Source: Elysia chlorotica (taxonomy: Eukaryota > Mollusca > Gastropoda > Plakobranchidae). From it: 64,000 bases of DNA. How positions within the stretch are numbered: the first letter of the stretch is position 1; each line of letters opens with the position of its first letter. Below the pieces are notes generated by a model. It was not told the DNA's origin and did not search any database. It saw only the letters and a list, made by a program, of their open reading frames with translations. The stretch covers positions 59,762-123,761 of the forward strand of contig RQTK01000906.1 of the NCBI GenBank assembly GCA_003991915.1. Direction: 5' to 3'. Position numbers and translations under genes: made by a program. Shown here one piece after another: positions 34,845 through 58,501 of this stretch.

Positions 34845-35342
34845 ATGGGTCGCAAATGCTCAGTTGGTGGTTGCAAGATTGGTTATGCCAGCCAAACGAC
34901 CGGACAAAAAGTACGGATTTATAAATTTCCAAAGGACAAAACGATTTTAAACGCATGGCTCAGATGTTTGCCTAATATACTCAGAGCAGAGAATGTAACT
35001 GACAACATGGGGATATGTGCTTTTCACTGGCCTCAAGACACCCCTCTGAATTCCTACGGTGTGCCGACTCTTCCACCTTCATTATTTCCAAATGTTCCTG
35101 CTTCTTTTATACCTTCGACATCAGCTGCTAATCACAGAACTACAAAAAAGGCCTCCTTTGAAGCAAGAAATGTGTCAGCTGATGAGATGGAAGCATTTAA
35201 TAAGCTGGACAAGCTGGACAAGCTGGACAGCAGCACATTCCTAGACACGTTAAGAGAGAGGATGAAAGATATAGATGTGCTGGTCGTGCCGAATGACCAC
35301 AATGTTACAATGGATTATATGATGCATGTACAAGGCCGTAAA
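34845..35342 (+). CDS. THAP-domain protein, first coding exon (partial)
   Basis: The ATG at 34845 opens a 166-codon exon ending in a consensus donor (AAA, then GTAAGT). Residues 1-80 form a THAP zinc finger, a DNA-binding C2CH module: MGRKCSVGGC gives C5 and C10, ICAFH gives C58 and H61. Other family residues are the FPKD Pro, the Trp of AWLRC, and GVPTLPPSLF in place of the usual AVPTIF box. After it come a Ser/Thr/Pro linker and a three-fold 9-bp repeat giving LDKLDKLD. THAP fingers occur in host transcription factors and in P-element-like transposases. The next exon, which would decide, was not found before the repeats at 35.4 kb. Confidence 0.85.
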
Positions 35343-35399
35343 GTAAGTGTCCCTTTTAGATAAAAAAAAAATCACCGTTTACCTACCTAACCAACAAAT

Positions 35400-35480
35400 C
35401 AAAACAGGACATAAAATAATAATAACAATAAGAATAACAATTTGTATTAATATTAATAATAATAATAATAATAATAGTAA
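35400..35480. repeat. AAT-rich microsatellite
   Basis: AATAATAAT runs with interruptions. Non-coding, directly after the THAP exon's donor. Confidence 0.8.
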
Positions 35481-35544
35481 TAATAACAATACATAGTATC
35501 TATCATGTCTTGCCTTCATCCTGAGCTTTTGTCTTCTGTCAACG

Positions 35545-35640
35545 CCGCCTGTCGCCGTATAGGACCCCCCAGGGGAACCTAGGAGACGTTAAACCCGGAG
35601 AGAGGCAGAGAACTCTCTCCCTCCCTCTAAAGAGACAAAT
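35545..35640 (-). repeat. Module GTTTAACGTCTCCTAGG..CCTATACGGCGA, minus-strand copy
   Basis: On the minus strand: GAGAGTTCTCTGCCTCTCTC, then GGGTTTAACGTCTCCTAGG, then GGGTCCTATACGGCGACAGG. Same module as 25270-25366 and 46905-47045. Confidence 0.6.
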
Positions 35641-35894
35641 TAAGAAAACAAAAACTCTTGCTATTTTAAAGAAAAAAAAAAAGAAAAACCTCTTATACAT
35701 GTAAATGTTATTATTGACAGAAAATGAGTGGAACAAGTTAAAAGTTATGTGAAAAAAAGTGAGACCGAAAGAAAGAAAAGGATAGGACTGGGAAAAACAC
35801 ATTTTTCAAAACTAAGCAGATCCTTACTTATTCAAATGCATCACTTCAAACAAGACTGAGACTAAGCAAGTATTATATTTGGTTGACATTTTTT

Positions 35895-36290
35895 TTTTAT
35901 GTATGGGTGTGAAACTTGGGCCCTGACTGCGGATACTGAAAGAAGAATAGATGCGACTTTATAGAATAATAACAAAGGCCTCTTGGAAAGAAAAGAAAAC
36001 AAACTTGAGATACTAGAGTTGGTTAATATCAAGCAAAAACAGCTCCTCAAAACAATGAAAGAGAGGAAAATAAATATTACGGACGTGCAAGAAAACACAG
36101 TTCATTGCAGAAGAAGATAGAAAAGGGCATGGTGGAAGACACGAGAGTTAGAGGAAGGAGGCGGATAAGTTGGGTCAAAAACGTGACTCGACTGGAATGA
36201 ATATCAGCGAGTGTTGCGAGATTGCGCTTGAACAAGAAAGATGGAAGACCATGTCATCCAACCTCATGAAAGAAAATGAACCTGGCTGAC
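35895..36290 (+). pseudogene. Decayed RTE-like LINE 3' end
   Basis: In shifting plus-strand frames: YGCETWALTADTERRIDA, RIITKASW, LEILELVNIKQKQLLKT, RVRGRRRISWVKNVTRLE, then NISECCEIALEQERWKTMSSN. This is the thumb and tail region of RTE-type reverse transcriptases, as in the fragment at 14580-15690, but with frameshifts and stops. Not coding today. An A/G homopolymer block follows at 36345-36410. Confidence 0.75.
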
Positions 36291-36822
36291 TGACTGTAGC
36301 TGGACTCAGGAACGCTGGACTCAGGAACAGTCGCCCGACGGAAATTTAAAAAAAAAAAAAAAAAAGGGGGGGGGGGGGGACCGCTTCTAAAGAAAAAAAA
36401 AAAAAAAACCTTCTGGGTACCCTCTCCGACACTGCGCGCTGGTACGCCACAAAGAGAGGTCGCCGTTTTTACTAAACCCTCTAGTACTATTAATAGAACT
36501 CTGTGACTATGACTTAAACTCGATCTCTATTAAAATTAAAACCAATTATAGGAAAAGAAGTAAATTATAAAATATATCATGTCTTGTTTTAATTTTTGTT
36601 TACATGTGACCACAGCATATTTAATTTAATTCTATTTGCTAATTACTAAATCACACACTTCTCAACAAAAGCTAATCCTATATTTCGATTCGTATAAATT
36701 GAATTTTCGTGGGCCATGTTTTAGTGTTTGGTGTAACTTAGCAACGCAGACGCCTCTGTGTTCATGGTGGCGACAGCGACTCGACATACTATCTCAATTC
36801 CTCATCCCAAGAAAGCAACAAA

Positions 36823-39800
36823 ATGATTCCTCCAAACGCATCTCTCGTAAAATATGACAACCCTGTGTTGGTCAGCAGAAATACAGATAAGAAAACACCG
36901 AGGGTAAGGTTCTAACAAGTTTAAAACTTGAAGACTAGATATAGATCTATGCCCCTGTTTTTTTTAGACACAGGATGTCTACAGCCTGATAGAGAATCCG
37001 CCTAAATCTAAACATCTAGTTAAATTTATTATCGTGTATTTTTAAATTATTTTTTACAAAGGTACGCTAAATTCTTGAAAAAAAGTGAACATTTACAGGT
37101 TAGAGTTAAACAGGCGGAAAGTGATTTGATTTGTAAACTAGATCAAATCTAACATGATCTACATCATCCATAGCCTAAAGTCATCATCCGAATAGACCTA
37201 TATGTTTGGAATCAATGTTAACTTATAGATCCAACTCCCTCAATGTTTTAAAATGATCAATTAATTCAATCTGGGAGATATACTTGTCTGTTCATAGCTC
37301 ATTTATTTAAAACGGCTAAGTCTATACACACTTTAAATAGTATTTCTGTCCAAATTTTGCTATAGTCACTATATATTGCAGTGTTTCTGGATAGGCATAA
37401 ATGCTGTGAATTGTCATTATTTTACTTAACATAATATATAATCTTTCTTTAGACCTAAATTATGAGAAAACTTTGCTATATTTGACAGTCAGACCAAAAA
37501 ATTTGATTTGAACAAAACAGATTAAATAATAGCCTAGTATGTATAGCAAAACCTGAAAATATGATAAACAGAATCACGATATATAGTAAATTGTCACAGT
37601 AAGTACATCTCAAGCACCAACTTTTTTGATGGGGGGTGCTCCTCAATCTAAGGTCAGACGGAAAAAAAGGTGCAGTGAAAGAAACCCTTCTCTATCTGTA
37701 GGCTGTCCCAAAAACATTGATGTTTAGATGTGTCCACAGAATAATGGCTTTCCTCTCTTCTTAAACAAGGCAAAGGCTCTAAAGGCCAGCCCTACGCCTC
37801 CAGCTGCAGCAGGACCCCTGCCTGTCCCACCTAAGGGGAAGGGAACGCCTATGGATGCAAAAGCTGCCCAACAGACAGATGAAATCCTAAACTCCATCTT
37901 GCCACCAAGGTAATCTGAACATTTAAAAACTTTCCTTGCCCACCCAGATTTATATTATTTAGTAGTTATAAAAATGAGAGCCACACAACAAAAAAGACAA
38001 ATCTAGAAAGCCACTTTTATAATCCCTCCTTTCCAAATGAAACAAACAAACAAACAAAAAATGTAAAAAAAAAGGCACAATATACACAAAACATGTTTTT
38101 CCATATTTTGCATCTGTAATAGGTACAAGGAGAGGAGCAGATATATTAATTTTTTTCATTAGAAATATTAATTTGAAGATGTCTTGATGACTAATTAATG
38201 GCGATTACTCTTGATATTTCTTATTGCTTGTTTGCAATCTTATACTCTTCTGCATTTGAATCCATATTTATGTTTAGTCATGCCATCCGTTCGGAGGCCC
38301 CCTGGCTAATAATGGCTGCGGATTGAAGAAAAAAAAACCAATCAAAAGTTCTAACTGGACATCACTGTTTTTACCCTTGTACATTTTGTATGCCTTTACT
38401 CTTTAAAAAAAATAGGGAGTGGACAGAGAGTGGTCAGCTGTGGGTGCAGCAAGTGTCCAGCACTCCGGCCACACGCTTGGACGTGGTCAACCTGCAGGAG
38501 GAACTGGACAGGAGGCTTCAGCAACGTCAGGCCAGAGAGACGGGGATCTGCCCAGTCAGGCGCGAGCTCTACTCACAGTGTTTTGGTGAGAGGGCTGTAG
38601 ATTTGAATCTAAAATTTAAGGAAATGATTATTCAGTTTCTCATATGATTATGCTGTAATGAGGTTATTAAAGAATAATGAGTTGGCCCTACTTTTGAAAA
38701 AAAAAAAGGATGTAAAAAACCTTCTGTACTAAGTTATAAGTTTAATCATATGGGGTCACTCGTGTGTCTATCTGACTTTGAACATCTGTTTCAAAAACAA
38801 ATGTAAAATACATAATCTGTTTCTTTTTTGCAAAAATCAATATTATTTTTTTCTTTTTATATTTTTGAAAAAACTTTGTAGTGGTGAAATATTGTCTTAG
38901 TGCATATCCAAAACCACAAATGTTTACCTTCTTCTGTTGAATGATGATGCATTGTACCAAGTTTTAAAGAGTAAATTGTATCTTTAAAAAAAATTCTTGT
39001 TATATAAATTAACTTGTGTATCTGAGAAAAAGAATTGACAGTTGGTCATAAGTCGTCCCTCTAAACATGTACCAGGATAAGCCGTACTTAAATACTTGAG
39101 CAGGAGAGAGTTAAATCTTTCATCTGCAAATTAGTTACTCTTAAACTTAGATTGGTTTAACCTTTGGTTCTAATTACTCAATTCCATCAATTTACATAAA
39201 GAAGATATAGCAGTTCAAAATAATTTGAGTCTTACATTAAACTTTTTTGATTCTAGTGCGGCTTACCCTTGTTCATATTGAGAAGAACAAAATGGGTCTA
39301 AAAGGTGACAATGCCACATAAAAAAACTATTTTTTCACCTTCAGATGAGCTGATTCGTCAGGTGACAATCAATTGTGCAGAGCGAGGCCTGCTTCTTCTG
39401 CGTGTTCGTGATGAAATCCGCATGACCATTGCAGCGTATCAGACTCTGTATGAGAGCAGTGTTGCGTTTGGCATGCGCAAGGCTTTGCAGGCTGAGCAGG
39501 GCAAGGCTGACATGGAGAAAAAGGTAATTTTATTCATTTTCTACAGGGTAGTTCCTTAACGTCCAATTTAAGCAATTAGGCTATGTTGCTAATGGATCTC
39601 AAGACGTTCAGATTTTAATAAATACCTGTTATTGGTCTATTTGGAATTTTGGAATCAGTTTTTTCTCTCCATAGATTCTAATCCACTTTTCTGGTAATAT
39701 TAATGAACTTAAAAAAAATTTTTTTCAGATCACAGAACTGGAGAGTGAGAAGCGCGACCTTGAACGTCAAGTCAATGAGCTAAAGGCAAAATGTGAGCAG

Positions 39801-42800
39801 ACTGAAAAGAGAGCAGCAGAGCTGCGGCAAGTGGAGGAGAAGAAGCACACAGAGGAAATTCAGTTCTTAAAACGGACCAATCAGCAACTAAAGGTAACAA
39901 GATGATCTTTGCTCAGGCACTTGTTTTTGTTGTTGTTATCTTTTGCAGGTTTAGATGAGCTGTGTGCTCACATTGGAATACATTGGTTTTATTAAATATG
40001 TGAGGCTTTCTGGGTAAATCAGGCACAGGTCGTAATTTTGACTTTTTTAGTATTTCATAGCGTGTCCAAAAGTAACAAGTGCAATTGTTAATTTTGAAAA
40101 AATTATAGCTATTATTTCATGACACAGAAGTTACCATTTTTACTTGAAAATGAAAAATAGTTAAAACCTAATCTAGAGCACTTTTCCATGTTAAGGCCAC
40201 CCTAGTTAAAACTTTATAATCAACTTTTTTTTGGAAAGTCCAGAACGCCTCAAATATAGCTGTTTTATTGAATGCAAGCCTTTATAATTATAGACAGTTT
40301 TACTAAATAAGAATTTATTTAGAAATACAAGTGAAGAACCTCATATAAAATAATCACTCTTATTTATATAGGATCTAGCTTAAAAGGGGAGGGGGGGGAG
40401 TCAGAACTATGTTGGATATTGTAAGCTTTAAAAAAAATCTAAATTAATTATAATATTATTTAAAAAAATAACAGCCAACATGGATAAAAATATCTCTATG
40501 GCCGAGACAAATCACAAGATGGGCATGTGGTTTTTCCATGTATATTCATATGAGACGAAACTGGATATTTTTCATGATCAGAAAATCTCCATTTGTTCAG
40601 ACATTGAAACTAACTTTCTTCCTTTTTTCAAGAACAGGTTGGAATGAGAGGAGACTGCAACTTATTTTTTGTCATATGAATATCTTAATTATTGTTTTCA
40701 GGTGTTAACTTTTCTTTTTTTTTCTTCTTCAATCATTTGGAATAATATAAAAAAAAAAAATTCACATCTTGGGCCTTAAAGGAGTCACTCCTGAAAGCTG
40801 AGAAGAAGCTGGGTAAATCATTTCTCAAGGAAAAAAAATGCCTCTGGTTTTTTAATGTTCACAAATTATTATACCCTTTGATAATATAATTATACATACT
40901 ATATTTCTGTTGTGACCAATGACATATTAAGATTGCTTTACAAATAAGACACATTAATCTGGTGTGGTTGATCACAACTACATATCTCAATGGATGTTGG
41001 AAATGTTGGCAGAAACTGTAACTTATTACATAACTACAATTCATTTAATGCTTTGGATAGACAAGGACTTGTTGAAGCTCGGTGACGAATGTGATTTCAC
41101 AAAGAGTTATGTTACTAATTTGTGGTCTGCTGTAGGTTTGATATCTAGACAGTTTGTCGATCAAGCAGTGGCGTATGCAGACAAGCGAGAAATGTTAAAA
41201 CTGTGACAATTTAACTCATGAAAAGATAATGCAAGCAGAAAAACAATTGTTGATGGAGATTACAAAGCATTTCTGCCTGTTGAATTCATATATTATATCT
41301 TCAAGCAAAGTGGAGCAACTCTTTTTTGGAAACTACATTCCTTATGCTTGTTCAAAGCTTTTGTAGAATAAGAATTTTGAAGGAACTGTGTATAGATCAA
41401 TGAACAAAAACTTACATGTTATCAAACATAAATTCACCTTCTTGAAATATCAGAATGCAATAAGTAAAATGCTGAGTGATGAATTTGAACTTTTTTTCCA
41501 CTTTCGATTTACTCACAATGTTTTATACCATTCATACCATTCATATTTTCTTTTTGCACTGCTGAAATTCTTTTACATATAATACCTTTATGCTCCTCAC
41601 AAACATTCATAAAACATATACTTGTTATTTGTTTCTTCCATCACAAGAGCATCGTGCATCACAATGCTTTCCTTTATAACCTGTTACAGTTATGTGCATC
41701 TGTGCGAGATTTATTTATCTTTATCATGTTACATAAGAGTGGATGCTTATAGGAAATTAATATTAACAGTTAAATACTTTTGGTTGTGTTTTAAGTTTAA
41801 GCCAAGGTATATGTAAAAAAAAAATCTCTTTCAATCAATTTTTGCTGAAACATATATTATGCTCACCAATGTGTGCATATACAGTAGAACTTGGGGCTCA
41901 AAGAACATGTAGCATTCAACGAACAGATAAAATTTCCCGATTTCTATTCTTCTTTGTCTTCAGTAAACTATCTTGGATCCAACAAACTAATCTCAGACCC
42001 ACCCTAGGATCCAACGAAACTAAAGTGCTCAGAAGCTTACAAAGTTACATACCAGACATTTTAAATCTAGTTTAAAATGAAACAACCAAAGACCTGCGGG
42101 TTACATTAAAATAACGCTCCTCCCATAAGCCAAGACTGACATGCAGTGTAGTGTACAGTAAAAGGGATGGGTCACAATCAAAATGATAATCAGAGAAGGC
42201 TTGGCTTGGGGGGGGGGGGGGGGGGGGGGGGGCAGTAGAGTTGTGGTATTAAGAGTTTAGGCAGCCAGTTTAAATCATGAGGTTTGTGTGTTTGGAAAGA
42301 AGAGGCAAAGGGAAAGTTGTGGGTAGATGGGTGGTGTGCTTTAATAACACTGTCTAGGTAGAAAAAATGTAATAGAGGTAGGATTTTTGCAGTAGTGAGC
42401 CACACAACAAACTATGCATTCAATGCACTATTGAAAATAAAGGGGCTAGTTTGTTGAGTTAGACATGTACTGTAATAATAAGAGCCTATGGAAATCAGTT
42501 TTATATTCATTATCATATTGTGAGACAAACACTGTTTACCATTATCTACCTATCTACCTCACTTTAATTCAACCAAATGCTTTGATGGACACAAATCATT
42601 TTTGTACTTTGATGAAATTTCGTTTTCAGTTTCACTCTTTCATTTTTTTGTTGGTCACAGGAAAAGATTTGAATACCCTTCCATAAAAAACTGCCGTTTA
42701 TTTTCAATGTATTACTACCAAAAAAAAAGGTCTAAAACTATCTTTCATTAGACGATTTCTGGAGCTTATTTGAATTAAATAATAGCTTTAAAAGGATCTA

Positions 42801-43191
42801 AACCAATGCGTCATATCTGCAGAACGTTACTTTTTGTAACAGGAGACATTAAAGTTGTCTTCTGTATTGCTAGAACATTGATCAAATCTTATTATCACCA
42901 AAATATTAGTCATTACAATTTTATAAAACAGTAGAATTATTGGTAGTTTCTACTAACCACAACTTTCATTTTGGAAAACACTACTTAAATGAACTTTTTA
43001 AATACTATTATTGTTACTATTATGATTATTATTATTATTATTATTATTATGATTATGATTATTAGTATTATTGTCACTATTGTTATCACAATTATCATAA
43101 TTATTATCAATATTATTATGATTTTATTTTCCTCCACCGCCCTCTTGTCTGACAGACTCAGCTCGAAGGAATAATTGCACCCAAGAAGTAA
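36823..43191 (+). CDS. DNALI1: DNALI1, axonemal dynein light intermediate chain (p28)
   Basis: Six coding exons with correct borders and phases: 36823-36903, 37770-37909, 38416-38585, 39345-39523, 39729-39893 and 43156-43191, giving 256 residues. p28 is the light intermediate chain of single-headed inner-arm dyneins in motile cilia and flagella. The N-terminus MIPPNASLVKYDNPVLVSRN, the block EEIL-like DEILNSILPPREW, the core ARETGICPVRRELYSQCFDE, the block CAERGLLLLRVRDEIRMTIA and the coiled coil EKRDLERQVNELKAK to LKRTNQQLK are those of animal DNALI1. The usual C-terminus (TQLEGIIAPKK) is in the last exon. Length is close to vertebrate p28. A 3.3-kb last intron carries a possible alternative exon (see 40782). 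Polyadenylation signals at 44074 and 44091. Convergent with the PHF20-like gene. Confidence 0.96.
40000..40780 (+). other. DNALI1 intron 5, left part
   Basis: AT-rich with several homopolymer runs. A segment at 40010-40215 resembles 62520-62760 weakly (ACTTGAAAATGAAAA, TTTTCYATGTTAA). No coding content except the candidate exon at its right end. Confidence 0.35.
40782..40812 (+). CDS. Candidate 31-bp alternative cassette exon of DNALI1
   Basis: AAAG acceptor and GTAAAT donor bound 31 bp reading ESLLKAEKKL plus one base. Joined after NQQLK it extends the coiled coil naturally. It shifts the last exon by one frame, in which 43156-43406 stays open. Its length not being a multiple of three is what allows the switch. 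Confidence 0.5.
41050..41350 (+). repeat. Dispersed repeat, family of four
   Basis: Landmarks GTGATTTCACAAAGAGTTATG, TTTCTGCCTGTTGAATTCAT, AAGTGGAGCAACT and TTGGAAACTACATTCC. Related copies at 45185-45440, 47140-47290 and weakly 63680-63900. The open frame at 40964-41206 is part of it, not a gene. Confidence 0.5.
42208..42232. repeat. Poly-G tract, 25 G
   Basis: Uninterrupted run of G. Such runs can fold as quadruplexes and are hard to sequence, so the exact length is uncertain. Confidence 0.9.
43015..43125. repeat. ATT-rich microsatellite
   Basis: Interrupted ATT/ATG repeat just before the acceptor of the last DNALI1 exon, which could affect splicing there. The Ile-rich frame is not a gene. 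Confidence 0.85.
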
Positions 43192-43406
43192 CTGCTACAG
43201 ATGGATATGCAGATGATGTTGGAGGAGAGGGCAAGGAAGATGACGATGATGTGTTTTTTAGATGTCTCAGCAGAAATCAGAGCAGACTGGACATCAGTCA
43301 AGCTGGCAGCCGGGGAAGTGCCAGCATCTACGACTTAGGTGACAGCAAAAATGAAGATTATACTAGCATTAACAGCAGCAGAAATAAGAGTCCTCTTTAC
43401 AAATGA
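43156..43406 (+). CDS. Alternative reading of the DNALI1 last exon (83-codon tail)
   Basis: With the 31-bp cassette exon included, the last exon reads DSARRNNCTQEVTATDGY, then an acidic run (KEDDDDVFF), then a Ser-rich tail (SRLDISQAGSRGSASIYD, SINSSRNKSPLYK) and TGA at 43404-43406. The whole isoform would have 338 residues. The standard isoform treats everything after 43191 as 3' UTR. The codon composition (no rare runs, balanced residues) looks coding. Whether transcripts use it is unknown. Confidence 0.5.
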
Positions 43407-44640
43407 CTTTTTTCATAGCTTTTTCATTCACAATATATTTTGATCCAAGCACAGTAACTTAGTTATTACATGTAATCATGTATGATGGGGGTATAAATAG
43501 ACATTCTACAATTCATTGGTAACTTTGAACTGCTTACTTTTCAAACTGTGGAATGACACTTATTTTTCATCACTGTCTAATTTCAATTCCTATTATATAA
43601 AGCTGCTGTCATTAATAAAAAGGGTGCAAATTGATTATACCTAAGCCTCTTCAAATCCATTTGTTAACTTGTTACAGAAGATTTGCTTTAAAAAGGTTGC
43701 TGCTGAAAAAATGTCTACACCCATTATATCAAATGGTCTTTGAATGCAAGTTCATATTGATTCATGCTGTCCAACTCATTACAGCATTTTAATGGGTTAT
43801 TTTTATTCATCCCTTGCCTTTATATAAATGTGCCCAGATGCTTTGGTATGGTTAGACAGTCTGCAATGGCAATGAAACAATAGTTCATTAGAGAAGTAAA
43901 AATTATCACCTTAAAAAAAATACAATTTCAGAAAAAAAAAAAGAAAAATGTGCAAAAAGAACTGTGACCCTCTTGATGCTTATCAGTGTTAAACAATTTC
44001 TTTCTTTTAACTGATGATATGTCAATGTGATATAAAGTTATACAATATTCACCTTTTTACAATACAAATATGAAATAAATGATGTTTAAAAATAAAGGAA
44101 TTTTTTTGCTTTAGTTATTTGTTTAGTTAATGCTTTGTTATATTCTTGAATTCATTCGCACCATGTGGACACTTTGTTAAAAAAAGTATAAATAAAAGTA
44201 GTAAATATGATAAACAAACTGATGTAACAGTCTCTTTTGACATCAGCACATCTGTGTTGTGAGACCAGTATCTATCTCTGAGTTAAGATGAAATATGAAA
44301 TTTGTTTTTAATCATAAAGAAAAGTAGTGGAAGTTTGGAAACTAAGACAAGTATAAATCAAATTTTCTTGGTAATTATTTCAGAAATTAAAGAAGGTATT
44401 CATGATTCTGATAGCCGGATGACAATAACATGCTGCAAACTGCCTTCATCGACCCTACTACTTGGCATCTTCTTGCCCCCTCAAACTGATATGATACAAA
44501 ATGGTAGTAAATGTTTGACCTTAAATAGAAAAACATAACTTCTATGAAGAAACACCTGAATTATATTTTTCTGTCTGTCTTAGAATTGAGAAAGAAAAAT
44601 CCAAATACAAAAGACATTTTCAACACTTGAGTTTATTATG
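43407..44640. other. Tail-to-tail region between DNALI1 and the PHF20-like gene
   Basis: Holds the DNALI1 3' UTR (AATAAA at 44074 and 44091, and a further AATAAA near 44189) and probably the end of the PHF20-like transcript, whose minus-strand AATAAA is at 44632-44637. The frame at 44302-44538 has no recognised homology. Confidence 0.5.
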
Positions 44641-44793
44641 GTACAGAAGAGATAAGTCTACATTCATTTCAAATCTGAAGTGCCATTAAAAAAGTGAAAT
44701 ACAACAAAATTTGTAGAATACATGCTTATGTTTTCATAATTAGTGTCCAATAACGCATGTAACAAAATATTACACTTAAGAGTTTAACATATA

Positions 44794-44810
44794 CCCCCCC
44801 CCCCCCCCCC
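44794..44810. repeat. Poly-C tract
   Basis: 17 consecutive C, in what is probably the 3' UTR of the PHF20-like gene (poly-G on the coding strand). Confidence 0.9.
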
Positions 44811-45184
44811 AACCCAATACAAAAAAAAGCAAAACAAAACAGTCAATTTGTAAACTTTCACAAATTGAAAATGCCTTCAAAATCTTTCTTGAACTCACTC
44901 ATACCAGTCATTTTATTTGGGGTTTTAGGAAAGTTATCTTTACAATCAATATATTTTAACGAAACACAGTTATAACTTGAAATGTTTGTTTCTTTAACAA
45001 AATGGCATACAAGGACTCGGCTGATCAGATTACTGACACACAGTCATCAAGTAGGGGATAAAGGATGAACCAACAAATAAATTTATATGTTTGTAGGATC
45101 AAACCATGGAAGCATTAGAAGCCCAACACCATTTCACTCCAGCTTGGTCCAATTCCCATAGGCATGGCTCCATCGATGCTTAAA

Positions 45185-45440
45185 AACTAAGGCATGTGAT
45201 TTCACCAATAGTTATGTTCCTTTTTTGAAGGACATTAGCTTTACTTCAGATTACTCATCAGAGAATAGCCATCACAGACAATTGGGTAAACCCAAAATGG
45301 TGGGACTATGTTGTTAAAAGTAGACATAAAAAGCATAATCTGAAAAATCTACAAAAAGAGCTATTTCTGCTAGCTGAATATGTCTCATGTTTTCCAACAA
45401 GTGGAACAACTTTTTGAGATATTACATTCCCCTGTATCCA
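45185..45440 (+). repeat. Dispersed repeat, copy 2 of the 41050 family
   Basis: GTGATTTCACCAATAGTTATG, GAGCTATTTCTGCTAGCTGA, CCAACAAGTGGAACAACTTT and TTACATTCC in the order seen at 41050-41350. In the 3' UTR of the PHF20-like gene. Confidence 0.5.
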
Positions 45441-45532
45441 GGATAATCTCTGTTATCAACAACAATGGCTGAAAACTCAAGACTATTGTAACTTTCCAGG
45501 AATCTGTTGTTTTTTTTTAATTGGTCTGTCGT

Positions 45533-55556
<10,024 letters not shown>

Positions 55557-55943
55557 CTAAAGCTGTGCCGAATCGGGGCAAAGACAGTAAATGTGAGCTA
55601 GTAAAATGACAATTTTCTTTCTTCATTCTTTCTCTTTTTCTTCTTTTCTAAAGTCCATTATTTTCAAAGCAGACTTTATTCTGCCACAGAAAATACAGCA
55701 GACCTTTGGATGTAATGAACTGGACAAGCCAAATGGCAAACTTATGGATATTGTAGATTCTGGATAGGCAAGTTTATGACCATGTTCTCTGAAAATCAAT
55801 TCTCCACTATTTTAATCAAAGCAAATATAATTTCAATTATTTTTAAAGTTGTTTCATATCATGCAACGATAAAGAATGATTTGTGATTTTGTGATGTTGG
55901 GCGTTAAGGAACCAACCAACCAAATTTCTTTTCATCTGTTCAG

Positions 55944-56144
55944 GTGGCCACAAAGCATCCGCGGTACGAGTAAGAAGAAGGGCTAACACTGACTCAAGTA
56001 CAGGAGCCAAGAAGAGGAAAACAGCTTTGGAAGGTTCAGAGAGTGGCGTCACATGCGACTTAAAAGCTGTGAAAAAACATCAAGTGAAAGTTTTGGGTTC
56101 CGGAGAGAGATCGAAATCTTTAGACCAGCCGGGATATTTCATAG
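55944..56144 (+). pseudogene. Inverted copy of a PHF20-like exon with a different 5' half
   Basis: Bounded by CTGTTCAG and GTAATT. The 3' half (from 56016) is identical to the minus-strand exon 55305-55433: TALEGSESGVTCDLKAVKKH and so on to DQPGYFI. The 5' half differs: GGHKASAVRVRRRANTDSST followed by GAKKRK, a basic nuclear-type stretch, where the minus-strand exon has a Pro/Ser-rich one (SIAPMPGPTATDPGSSAQLP). Both versions keep frame and phase. One may be the ancestral exon and the other a chimera made by inversion; which is used is unknown. Confidence 0.6.
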
Positions 56145-56386
56145 GTAATTTCCATATCTGTGTCACTTTTTATGTCTATGTATAATAAATTAAACCTTAC
56201 ACTTAGGGTATCTCCTCAAGTTATGAAATATAATTTAGCCATTTGTTTTAGTTGTATCGTAAAAATCTCTTTTCAAATAATTCAAAGTTACGGAGAATTA
56301 TTATCAATAAAGCTGTCCCCTTTTTTGTGCCTTTTAACAATGCTGTAATAAGTATTTCAAAGTTTTTAATTGAGGTGTAAGACCTT
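56016..56386 (+). repeat. 371-bp inverted repeat, right arm
   Basis: Partner of 55063-55433. Runs from GGAAAACAGCTTTGG to GGTGTAAGACCTT. Perfect identity means a very recent event or an assembly join. Confidence 0.93.
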
Positions 56387-56706
56387 AAGCAGAATGAGAG
56401 ATTTTATTCTTGTTCTACCATTTTTATTTGTGTCCGTTATATGGTGAAATATCAGCCTACTCCTCCTTCTCCTACTTCTGTAAAACAAAGCCAATGAGCA
56501 AATCACTTTTGGTCTCATGTGTTACAGTGGTCTCTGTCTTTAAACCTGCTCCCCACCGAAACATTCTTTTTTTCTTGAGATTCATGCCGTTACAAATCCG
56601 CTCTTGACCTCGCAAAAAGTCTAAGAACCCATTTTAAGAGAGCCGGATATTATTACATTGCTTGGCAATGATTTCTATAATCATCTAAATCTGATAGGAG
56701 CAGAGT

Positions 56707-56920
56707 GTTGATACCCATATCTAGATAGCTTAGACGGGTGCACATGGAAAATTCAAATCTAGATCTATATGTTGATTTTGATCTTGAATATGCCGATAAT
56801 TCGGATACTGTTGCTCCTAAAAGACTGAAATAGATATAGATCTAAGATCAGATCAGTGAATAACGATTAAGATTCTCTTCTTAACTACATTACTTGCAAT
56901 GCATAAAAGAACACTAGAGC
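56707..56920. repeat. 214-bp direct repeat, left copy
   Basis: From GTTGATACCCATATCTAGAT to GAACACTAGAGC. Same sequence at 57133-57358, where 12 extra bases (around TTTATTCAGA) occur. The copies flank a SINE-like insert. Confidence 0.9.
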
Positions 56921-57082
56921 AGGCTAACAAGGAGGGTCCAAAGGTAGAGCATGCGGTTATGTTTAGAAGGTTGCGGGATCGAGCTCTCTTCTTCTATCTG
57001 CCACGACCCCCACCCCCCCCTTCGCATTGGGTCAGTGTCAATTAAGCTACCTAGACAGTGCAATGTGTATACATGTAACATG

Positions 57083-58501
<1,419 letters not shown>

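Noticed and set aside
40964-41206. 80-codon frame in the DNALI1 intron
   Set aside because: Overlaps a dispersed repeat with other copies lacking this frame, and no splice sites fit the gene.
55843-56052. 69-codon minus-strand frame starting MTPLSEPSKAVF
   Set aside because: It is the antisense of the duplicated exon, and appears in both arms of the inverted repeat for that reason.
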